Source: Ardenticatena sp.
GTDB taxonomy: Bacteria > Chloroflexota > Anaerolineae > Ardenticatenales > Ardenticatenaceae
DNA length: 64,000 nucleotides
Reading direction: 5' to 3'
Assembly (NCBI GenBank): GCA_015487975.1
Contig: WFOS01000073.1
Coordinates: 18,808 to 82,807 of the forward strand
Position numbers and translations under genes: made by a program. Below, in pieces: positions 16,775-23,833 of this stretch. A model generated the notes under the pieces. That model was not told the DNA's origin and searched no databases. It worked only from the letters and a program-made list of their open reading frames with translations. The number at the start of each line of letters is the position of its first letter. Position 1 is the stretch's first letter.

Positions 16775-18082
16775 TTAGCGCGGCACATTGTGCCCATAGA
16801 GGGCGTTTTCCTTGGTGATGCGCTCGATACCCTTCATGTAGGGGCGCAACACTTCGGGAATCACGATGCTGCCATCTTCCTGTTGATAGTTTTCCATGAT
16901 GGCAATCATCGTGCGGGGGAGTGCCAGCCCCGAACCGTTGAGCGTATGCACATATTCGGGGCGTGCCCCAGGCTCACGGCGAAAACGAATGTTGGCGCGA
17001 CGTGCCTGGAAGTCCATGAAGTTCGAGCACGACGAAACTTCGAGCCACGATTGCATGCCCGGCGCCCACATTTCGATGTCGTATTTGACGGCCGCTGTAA
17101 ACGAGAGATCGCCCGTCACGATTTGGACGCGGCGGTATGGCAGTCCAAGTAGCTCAGCGATTTCCTCGGCATTGCGGATGAGATCTTCGAGCTCGTCCAT
17201 CGACGTTTCGGGCTTGACGAACTTCACCATTTCGACCTTGTCGAATTGGTAGAGACGCTGGATGCCGCGTACATCACGCCCGGCGCTCACTTTCTCGCGG
17301 CGGAAGCAGGGCGTGTAGGCGACATGGTAGATGGGGAGCATCTCGCCCTCGATGATTTCATCGCGATAGAGGTTCGTCACCGGCACTTCGGCGGTTGGGA
17401 TCCACCAGTAATCTTCTTCGATGTCGCGGAACAAGTTGTCGCCAAACTTGGGGAGGTTGCCGGTTCCCACCAGACAATGGCCACGCACCATGAAGGGGGG
17501 ATACACTTCCAGGTATCCATGCTTTTCGATATGCACATCGAGCATGAATTGAATGAGTGCCCGATTGAGCAGTGCCCCCAGCCCTTTCAACACGAAAAAG
17601 CGCGAACCGCTGATTTTGACACCCCGTTCGAAGTCGATGATGCCCAGTTCTTCCCCCAATTCCCAATGTGGTTTGGGTTCAAAATCGAACTCGCGCTGTT
17701 CGCCCCAATACTTCACCGGTTTGTTGTCTTCTTCGCTGGGCGAAACGGGCACCGATTCGTGGGGCAAGTTGGGCACGCGCAAGAGCAGGTCGTTCAATTT
17801 GGCTTCGACAGCTTCCAGTTGGGGTTCGAGTTCTTCGATGCGGGCATTGATGGCACGCACACCTTCGATGCGTTTTTGGCGTTCTTCGGGGTCTTTGGTG
17901 CGCCCAATGGCTTTCGATTCAGCATTGCGCTGAGCACGTAGGCTTTCGATTTCGGTCAACAGTTCGCGGCGCTGGCGGTCGAGTTCTAGAATTTCGTCGA
18001 TGATGTCGGTTGGCTCGAACAGTTTGCGCAGTCCTTCCTTCACGTATTCAGGATTTTCGCGGATGAGTTTCAAATCGAGCAT
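16775..18082 (-). CDS. serS: Seryl-tRNA synthetase
   Basis: A 435-residue class II synthetase that charges tRNA-Ser. The N-terminal 110 residues form the long tRNA-binding coiled coil ([20 protein letters not shown]). Motif 2 is [20 protein letters not shown] and motif 3 is [17 protein letters not shown], both complete. Length is normal. Expression is controlled by the T-box leader directly upstream, with its own sigma70 promoter at 18411-18440. Confidence 0.97.
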   Translation of the reverse strand: MLDLKLIRENPEYVKEGLRKLFEPTDIIDEILELDRQRRELLTEIESLRAQRNAESKAIGRTKDPEERQKRIEGVRAINARIEELEPQLEAVEAKLNDLLLRVPNLPHESVPVSPSEEDNKPVKYWGEQREFDFEPKPHWELGEELGIIDFERGVKISGSRFFVLKGLGALLNRALIQFMLDVHIEKHGYLEVYPPFMVRGHCLVGTGNLPKFGDNLFRDIEEDYWWIPTAEVPVTNLYRDEIIEGEMLPIYHVAYTPCFRREKVSAGRDVRGIQRLYQFDKVEMVKFVKPETSMDELEDLIRNAEEIAELLGLPYRRVQIVTGDLSFTAAVKYDIEMWAPGMQSWLEVSSCSNFMDFQARRANIRFRREPGARPEYVHTLNGSGLALPRTMIAIMENYQQEDGSIVIPEVLRPYMKGIERITKENALYGHNVPR

Positions 18083-18125
18083 GGGTTCCTCCTCGCATGT
18101 TTACGTTCGATTGCTGGTAAACGAA

Positions 18126-18157
18126 TAAAAAACGCCCACCCCTTGCAGGGCGAGCGT
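18126..18157 (-). terminator. T-box-controlled terminator of serS leader
   Basis: On the minus strand a 10-bp stem (ACGCTCGCCC / GGGTGGGCGT, with wobble pairs) closes a TGCAA loop and is followed by six T. It lies directly after the T-box motif, as expected for the terminator alternative to the antiterminator. Confidence 0.9.
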
Positions 18158-18404
18158 CTTCTCGCGGTGCCACCTGCCTTCGCTGAACCCTCACGGGCAC
18201 AGCCTCGGCGAGTCCATCGCCTGGACTCATGCGCGATAACGGGCGCACCCGGCGCCGCTTCGCCGGCCCCGTAGGCCGTTTTCGCGGGCAACTCGGGAGG
18301 GGATTCCGACGCCACCGCCACCGTCTCGCACCACCCGACGGCTCTCTGAAGACGTATGTGCGCCGTACTCGTCTCCGTCCACGTTTTTGTGATCTCCATT
18401 TGTG
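18126..18404 (-). promoter_or_regulatory. T-box riboswitch (tRNA-Ser sensing) upstream of serS
   Basis: The minus-strand leader has the conserved parts in order: AG-rich S-turn region with ACGAGTACG, distal stem I loop AGAGAGCCG ... GGGTGGTGCGAGAC, specifier region GGAA-TCC-CCTCCCGAG, and the T-box GGTGGCACCGCG (complement of 18163-18174). Aligning GGAA-xxx with known leaders gives specifier UCC (complement of 18301-18303), a Ser codon, matching the downstream gene. Uncharged tRNA-Ser should stabilise the antiterminator and allow serS transcription. Confidence 0.93.
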
Positions 18405-18410
18405 CCGTGC

Positions 18411-18440
18411 ATTATACGTAAGAGGGAAAATCTCTGTCAA
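18411..18440 (-). promoter_or_regulatory. Consensus sigma70 promoter of serS T-box transcript
   Basis: On the minus strand TTGACA (complement of 18435-18440), an 18-base spacer, and TATAAT (complement of 18411-18416): a perfect hexamer pair. Transcription should begin near 18404. Confidence 0.9.
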
Positions 18441-18469
18441 ATCTCCCCTCTCCCCCCTCCAAAACCCCT

Positions 18470-18498
18470 TTGACACCCATTCGTCCGTATGATACTAT
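18470..18498 (+). promoter_or_regulatory. Promoter of the MBL-fold gene
   Basis: TTGACA, 17 bases, then TGA-TACTAT (extended -10). It diverges from the serS promoter 30 bases away. Its position argues against translation starting at 18470. Confidence 0.65.
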
Positions 18499-18547
18499 GC
18501 CCAACAGCCTGTTCCACATGTCGTTTCAAACCGCAAGTTGGCGCCAT

Positions 18548-19435
18548 ATGAGTGAATTTTTGGTTCGAGTTTGGGGCGTGCGGGGTGCATACGCGGCACC
18601 GCATTCCACTGAATTTGGGGGCATGACCCCCTGTGTTGAAGTTATCGCTGGTGAGCGTCGCCTCATTTTCGATGCTGGTTTAGGCATTATTCCCCTTGGA
18701 CGGACGATTCTCCCGAATGAATTGGACGTAACCATTTTTTTGAGCCACCTGCACCGCGACCATATCGAAGGGTTTGCCTTTTTTGCGCCTTTGCGCTACC
18801 ACAATACGACGGTGCGGGTCTATGGTCCGCGTGTGTTGGGGCGGGAACCGTTGCGGCCGTTTTTGGAGGCACAATTTCAACCGCCCACGTTCCCACTCTT
18901 CCTGGATGCCATGCCTGCGCGTCGTGAAGTGTACCATTTACAACATGGCAATGTCTATCGGTGGCGTCCAGATTCGGGGGTGCCAGATGTGTTCGAGCCC
19001 CCAGTGCGCCAGGCATTCGACCCAGAAGATGTGGTTGTGCGCGTGATTTACAGCACAGCACACCCTCAGGGGGTCTTTCTCTTTCGGGTGGAATGGCAGC
19101 ACCATAGTGTGGTGTATGCCACTGATTTCGAAAGCTACGCGGGCGGCGCACGGGCATTGATACGTTTTGCCGAAGGGACGGATATTTTGATTCATGATGC
19201 CAACTACACCGACGATGAGTACATGAATCCGTATTTTTCGCGGCAGGGATGGGGGCACAGCACACCACGCATGGCTATTGAAACCGCGCAGGCGGTAGGC
19301 GCCAAGCGGGTCGTGCTGTTCCATCATGACCCCCAGCATGATGATGCCTTTTTGTTGGAGATGGAACGCCAGGCTCAAGATTGGTGGGATGGTGCCATCA
19401 TGGCGCGTGAAGGTATGGTGCTGGAAGTGTGTTGA
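18548..19435 (+). CDS. MBL-fold metallo-hydrolase
   Basis: A 295-residue metallo-beta-lactamase-fold enzyme of the phosphodiesterase/RNase Z-like type. The di-metal motif is FLSHLHRDHIEG (HxHxDH, about residues 66-71), with later ligands in VVYATDFES, DILIHDANYT and VVLFHHDPQHDD. The N-terminus FLVRVWGVRGAYAAP is the standard opening of the family, so ATG 18548 is preferred although the frame is open to 18470, where the promoter lies. No Shine-Dalgarno is evident; the mRNA leader is short. The substrate (cyclic nucleotide, nucleic acid or other) is not known. Confidence 0.88.
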   Translation: MSEFLVRVWGVRGAYAAPHSTEFGGMTPCVEVIAGERRLIFDAGLGIIPLGRTILPNELDVTIFLSHLHRDHIEGFAFFAPLRYHNTTVRVYGPRVLGREPLRPFLEAQFQPPTFPLFLDAMPARREVYHLQHGNVYRWRPDSGVPDVFEPPVRQAFDPEDVVVRVIYSTAHPQGVFLFRVEWQHHSVVYATDFESYAGGARALIRFAEGTDILIHDANYTDDEYMNPYFSRQGWGHSTPRMAIETAQAVGAKRVVLFHHDPQHDDAFLLEMERQAQDWWDGAIMAREGMVLEVC

Positions 19436-19501
19436 ACCGAGGCATAGCCCGCATCACACAGCAAACAACAGACCAAAACGACGATGAAGGAGTGAACACC
19501 T

Positions 19502-20896
19502 ATGGCTGAACAATACGACCTTTTGGTACTTGGCGCTGGCCCTGGTGGCTATGTCGCTGCTATTCGTGCTGCGCAAAATGGGCTCAAAGTTGGTTGCATT
19601 GAGCGCGAAAATTTGGGAGGGGTCTGCCTCAATTGGGGATGCATTCCCTCGAAGGCACTTATCAAAAATGCGGAATTGGTGTCGCTCATCAACAACCGTG
19701 CGAAGGAATTTGGCTTCTCGTTCGATAATTTCGTCGCAGATTATACCAAGGCTGTTCATCGCTCGCGCCGTGTGGTCAAGCGGCTGACAGGGGGCATTGG
19801 GTTCCTCTTCAAAAAGTATGGTGTGGAACATATCCAGGGCACAGGTCGCCTGGTGGATGCTCACACCATCGAAGTGGATGGCAAGCGCTATACAGCGAAA
19901 CATATCATCATTGCAACGGGGGCACGGGCACGTACATTGCCTGGCATCGAGGTGGATGGCGAATATGTGCAGACGTACCGTGAAGCGATTGTGGACAAGC
20001 GTGTACCCAACTCAATGGTCATCATTGGCGCCGGGGCGATTGGAATGGAATTCGGGTATGTGATGAACGCCTATGGCGCTGATGTCACGATTGTCGAATT
20101 TTTGCCGCGCCTTCTGCCCCTCGAAGACGAGGACGTTTCCAAAGAAGTCGAAAAGGCGTACAAAAAGCAAGGCATCAAGTACATGACGAGCAGTAAGGTC
20201 ACGTCGGTGGTGCGCGACGGCGACACGCTCAAGGTGACGGTCGAACCCGCTCAGGGGGGTGGCGAGCCGACCGTGTTGGAAGTGGAGCGGGTGCTGGTGG
20301 CGGTGGGAATTCAACCGAACACCGCGGGCATTGGGCTGGAAACGGTTGGCATTGCCACGGACGAACGTGGCTTCATCCAGATTGACGAGTACATGCGCAC
20401 CAACATTCCGCACATTTTCGCGATTGGTGATGTCACAGGGAAACTCCCGCTGGCACATGTTGCCTCTCACCAGGGAATCGTGGTTGCGGATTACCTGGCC
20501 GGGAAGCATGTCCACACGCTTGATTACACTATGATGCCGCGGGCAACGTACTGCAACCCGCAGGTTGCCAGCATGGGGTTGACCGAACAGCAAGCTCACG
20601 AACAAGGCTATGATATCAAAGTTGGCAAATTCCCGTTCAGCGCGAATGGCAAGGCGCTGGGATTGGGCGAAGGCGAAGGATTTGTCAAAATCATTGCCGA
20701 TGCACGCATTGGCGAAATCCTGGGGGCGCACATGGTTGGCCCCGAAGTGACCGAGTTGATTGCCGAGTTCACCATTGCGCGAGAGCTGGAAAGCACACCG
20801 CTGGAAATTGCCGATGCTGTCCATCCCCATCCCACGTTGAGCGAAGTCATTGCCGAGGCCGCACTGGCGACCGAAGGCAATCCGATTCACTTCTAA
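19502..20896 (+). CDS. lpdA: Dihydrolipoyl dehydrogenase
   Basis: A 464-residue FAD/NAD flavoprotein, the E3 subunit that reoxidises dihydrolipoamide in 2-oxoacid dehydrogenase or glycine-cleavage complexes. FAD motif LLVLGAGPGGYVAAIRAAQ is at the N-terminus; the redox disulfide is in GGVCLNWGCIPSK (about residues 42 and 47); MVIIGAGAIGMEFG is the NAD site; the catalytic HPHPTLSE is at the C-terminus. No E1/E2 genes are nearby; instead a peroxiredoxin follows 24 bases later, which suggests a link to thiol peroxide reduction. AAGGAG precedes the start. Confidence 0.93.
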   Translation: MAEQYDLLVLGAGPGGYVAAIRAAQNGLKVGCIERENLGGVCLNWGCIPSKALIKNAELVSLINNRAKEFGFSFDNFVADYTKAVHRSRRVVKRLTGGIGFLFKKYGVEHIQGTGRLVDAHTIEVDGKRYTAKHIIIATGARARTLPGIEVDGEYVQTYREAIVDKRVPNSMVIIGAGAIGMEFGYVMNAYGADVTIVEFLPRLLPLEDEDVSKEVEKAYKKQGIKYMTSSKVTSVVRDGDTLKVTVEPAQGGGEPTVLEVERVLVAVGIQPNTAGIGLETVGIATDERGFIQIDEYMRTNIPHIFAIGDVTGKLPLAHVASHQGIVVADYLAGKHVHTLDYTMMPRATYCNPQVASMGLTEQQAHEQGYDIKVGKFPFSANGKALGLGEGEGFVKIIADARIGEILGAHMVGPEVTELIAEFTIARELESTPLEIADAVHPHPTLSEVIAEAALATEGNPIHF

Positions 20897-20920
20897 ATCA
20901 ACCATTGCAGGAGGATGACG

Positions 20921-21388
20921 ATGATTCAACCCGGAGAGATGGCGCCAGATTTTGCATTGCCCGATCAGGACAAACACGTACACAAGTTGAGCGACTATCG
21001 CGGCAAGCCGGTGGTTTTGCTCTTCTACCCGCTCGATTTCAGCCCCGTGTGCAGCAATGAAATGGCCTGTTTCCGCGATGCGTTGAGTCTGTTCAATGAT
21101 TTGGACGCGCAGGTCTTTGGCATTAGCGTGGATAGTGTGTGGGCACACAAGGCATTTGCAGCACAGCAGGGAATCGAATTCCCCTTGCTGGCCGACTTCC
21201 ACCCCAAAGGCGACGTGTGCAAGAAGTATGGTGTCTACCTGGAAGACAAGGGCATTTGCGACCGCGTGGTGGTCGTGATTGACCCCGAAGGTCGCGTCAG
21301 TGATGTCATTCACGTGGGGATTCCCAACATTCCCGATGTGGATCAGGTGGCCGAAGCCGTCAAGAAGGCTGCGGCTGCCACCGCCTGA
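20921..21388 (+). CDS. Peroxiredoxin (AhpC/TSA, BCP/AhpE-like)
   Basis: A 155-residue thiol peroxidase that reduces hydrogen or organic peroxides. The peroxidatic Cys is residue 44 in PLDFSPVCSNEMACF; a second Cys at 50 (C-x5-C) could be the resolving Cys, as in PrxQ-type proteins, although these usually have four residues between. ATG also occurs at 20915, but that is directly against the AGGAGG, so 20921 is chosen. Probably in one operon with lpdA, whose product could supply reducing power; this is inference. Confidence 0.9.
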   Translation: MIQPGEMAPDFALPDQDKHVHKLSDYRGKPVVLLFYPLDFSPVCSNEMACFRDALSLFNDLDAQVFGISVDSVWAHKAFAAQQGIEFPLLADFHPKGDVCKKYGVYLEDKGICDRVVVVIDPEGRVSDVIHVGIPNIPDVDQVAEAVKKAAAATA

Positions 21389-21405
21389 GACGGTTCACCC
21401 GATAG

Positions 21406-21436
21406 CAAAACGCCCCGCATTGGCGGGGCGTTTTTG
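21406..21436 (+). terminator. Rho-independent terminator after the peroxiredoxin gene
   Basis: Stem aacgccccgc / gcggggcgtt with loop ATTG and a T-tract (ggcggggcgtttttg). Confidence 0.92.
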
Positions 21437-21451
21437 CGTGCGGTGGGCAGG

Positions 21452-21646
21452 CTAGCATGAGCGATTGAAGCCACAGTTGATAAGATCGTACCAGACAGTG
21501 CTTAGCGTGGTGCCAAGAAGCGAGAGTACAACAATGACCACGATGGCGACCAGCACGAGGATGAGAAGGTATTCGACGAGCGCTTGCCCTCGCTCTTCGT
21601 GCCAGGCCTGCCGCAGCGCGAAAAGGGATGGAATGAAGGGAAACAT
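21452..21646 (-). CDS. Flp-type (type IVb) pilin-like small protein
   Basis: A 64-residue protein with a single hydrophobic helix: charged leader, then ERGQALVEYLLILVLVAIVV, the standard GxxxxEY start of class-IVb Flp pilins (cleavage would fall at the Gly). Two Cys occur in the C-terminal FNRSC-type tail. The start at 21646 is set by AGGAGG 5-6 bases in front; a longer upstream frame has no such signal. No tad/flp assembly genes are nearby, so it may be an orphan pilin exported by machinery elsewhere. Confidence 0.85.
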   Translation of the reverse strand: MFPFIPSLFALRQAWHEERGQALVEYLLILVLVAIVVIVVLSLLGTTLSTVWYDLINCGFNRSC

Positions 21647-21790
21647 AAATCCTCCTGCATACCCTTCTACCTTTTCAGCATGAAAAGATGCGAAATGCTG
21701 CTCGCAAGACCAGTGTACACCACAAAACGCTATTTGTGAATAGGAGCAAACGCGAATCACTTTGCGTCTTTTCTGCATTTTCCCAACAGC

Positions 21791-23824
21791 CTATCGTACG
21801 GCAAACGGCAACCAGGTGCGATGCCAGCGGGCTTCGGTCAGGATGCTGAACGAAAGTGTGACGTCGGTGGTTTGCACGTGCAACTGTGTGGGCTGTGTTT
21901 CGCCATCGGCGGCAGTGAAAGGCACCTGTACCGTGATGGGCACGTCTGCACTTTCGGACGGAGCCAGTGCGAGCGTAGGCGTGAGTACGTGTGTCACCCA
22001 TACGTTGCTCCCAACTGAGATGGTGTAGGTGTGGGTGGTCGTATCCAAGTTGGTGATGGTGAGCGTGTGCTGTGCGCTTTCACCTGGAAAAACGGGCGTG
22101 TCTGCTGTGAAGGCAAAACCTGTCGGTGGATAGATGTCCACAAAAACAGCCGACGGGCCCCCCCATGTGCCATCACTGCTTTGGGCTTCGATGAAAATGG
22201 TATGTCGCCCCAGTGTCCACCCATCGGTGGAAATCGTAGCGAATACCTGCTCGATGGGGGCATCGAAGATGGTATCCACGGCGGTCATGGTGAATGTTCG
22301 AGTGCCTGTGATCCACGAAGGCGCGTCGATGCTATATCGCACTGCGGCCACAGAAGGCGGGGACGTTTGTGCCGCAGTACGGGTTGTGTCGGCTGTGGCT
22401 TCGATGCGCAAAATGTCCCCAGGTATCAGCGTGATGGTATTGGTGATGACGCCATTCAACAAGATCGAATGAACGTCGGGGCCTGCGGGTGTCTGGTATG
22501 GGCGGCGTGCGGCCTTGAAGCCGTAGAGGAGCGCCGGCAGGTTTTCGGGCAAGATGGTATTTTCGAAGTCGGTGCAGGCCTGGAAAAACGTTGTGCCGAT
22601 TTCGAAGGTGTAAGCGGCGACGCCCAACTCGCCATAAGCCCAATCATCGGTGGTCCCATCGGCGATGTAGAGGCATTCAGCGGGTTGGCAGACCGTGTAG
22701 CCCGTGTAGTAGCCGAATTTGTCGCCGAGACGGCGCAACGCTGTGGCGTTCGGCGCAGGCGCACTCGTGTAGCCCCACGGGTAGAGCACCAGCTCGCTGT
22801 AGCTATGCACGGTAATGAACAGGCCTGTGGTGTCTGGCGGGGCAGCGTCCGTATCGGCGGTGCCCCGCTGGTCAGGGAGCACCGAGGCCACATAGTCCTG
22901 GATGGCTTGCGTTTCAGGTTCCGAGGCTGGCGCGGGACCACGGTAGGTGGACGCGCATGAATAGCCGCTCGAGCCATTGCCGCCCCACTTGAAACTGCTG
23001 TTTCGGTTGAGGTCGGTGCCGTAGTAGGGAAAAGCGGTGCAGCCGTTGGTGTTGTTCGTGTTTTTGCGCCACAGGTACCCTGCTTCGGCCTGCTTGCGCC
23101 CGTCGGGGTTGGCTTGCGGGATGATGTGGAGCTCGCCGTAATCGAGCAGCCAGGTGATGTCGGGGTCGGTGCCATAGCGTGCTACTAGCTCTTCCACAAA
23201 GCGCATCACCAGTTCAGCGGTGGCATACTCGCGGGCGTGAATAGCGCTCATCAGTACGAATTTGAATTTGCCGCCAGGTGGTGTGAATGCCTGATTGGTG
23301 ATGACAGCGGCAAGAATATCGTAGCCGTCTGCCCCGCCTGTGGTCGTTTTCTCCCACGAATCGCCAATGTCTACCACGCGCACCAGCGAGGGGTGCGCTG
23401 CGGCCAGATCAAAGAGCGAAGTGTGTGTTTCTTCCACGGTGCGGTAGCAGGGATAGCCTGGAATGCCACTCGTTTGCCCTGCCAGAGGGCTGTTTTCTTG
23501 CTGTGCCTGGATTGTCATGTCGGGCAGAATGCGCACGGTGTAGCCTTCAGCCCGCAATTGTGTCAGCTCTTCGGGCGAAAGAAGCGCAGGAACCTGCTGA
23601 CGTTCGTGGTCCACGGTTTCGAAGAGGTCGTAGCGGGCAGCCAAGCGGTTCAGATCGTCGCGATTACGGAAATGAATCAGGGCAACAACGGGTTGGGCGA
23701 GCGGTTGGGCGGTTTCATTGGCTGGTTGGGGACGCAGGGTGTGCAGGGCTCCCAACAAGAGCACCGCCACCAGGGCGGTGCTGAGCAGGAGCAGAGCGGA
23801 AACAAGCGGGGAAACACGGGACAT
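21791..23824 (-). CDS. Secreted M14-family zinc carboxypeptidase
   Basis: A 677-residue exported metallocarboxypeptidase. A signal-anchor (VSALLLLSTALVAVLLLGAL) opens the protein. Zinc ligands are in MSAIHAREYATAE (His and Glu) and in ITVHSYSELVLYPWG (His); the substrate Arg/Asn region is PYYGTDLNRNSSFKW; the catalytic Glu is in AYTFEIGTTFF. After the peptidase domain (about 130-450) are beta-rich domains of the Ig/CARDB type, and the protein ends in TWLPFAVR, a tail shared with other exported proteins here. Its start is 9 bases after the SbcC stop, and its ribosome site overlaps that stop codon. Confidence 0.92.
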   Translation of the reverse strand: MSRVSPLVSALLLLSTALVAVLLLGALHTLRPQPANETAQPLAQPVVALIHFRNRDDLNRLAARYDLFETVDHERQQVPALLSPEELTQLRAEGYTVRILPDMTIQAQQENSPLAGQTSGIPGYPCYRTVEETHTSLFDLAAAHPSLVRVVDIGDSWEKTTTGGADGYDILAAVITNQAFTPPGGKFKFVLMSAIHAREYATAELVMRFVEELVARYGTDPDITWLLDYGELHIIPQANPDGRKQAEAGYLWRKNTNNTNGCTAFPYYGTDLNRNSSFKWGGNGSSGYSCASTYRGPAPASEPETQAIQDYVASVLPDQRGTADTDAAPPDTTGLFITVHSYSELVLYPWGYTSAPAPNATALRRLGDKFGYYTGYTVCQPAECLYIADGTTDDWAYGELGVAAYTFEIGTTFFQACTDFENTILPENLPALLYGFKAARRPYQTPAGPDVHSILLNGVITNTITLIPGDILRIEATADTTRTAAQTSPPSVAAVRYSIDAPSWITGTRTFTMTAVDTIFDAPIEQVFATISTDGWTLGRHTIFIEAQSSDGTWGGPSAVFVDIYPPTGFAFTADTPVFPGESAQHTLTITNLDTTTHTYTISVGSNVWVTHVLTPTLALAPSESADVPITVQVPFTAADGETQPTQLHVQTTDVTLSFSILTEARWHRTWLPFAVR

Positions 23825-23833
23825 TGCTCTCTC

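Noticed and set aside
18470..18547. Translation start of the MBL-fold gene at 18470
   Set aside because: The region is occupied by its promoter and lacks a ribosome site; the family begins at 18548.
20012..21313. 433-residue minus-strand frame over lpdA and the peroxiredoxin
   Set aside because: Spans two well-supported genes on the plus strand and shows no recognisable protein.
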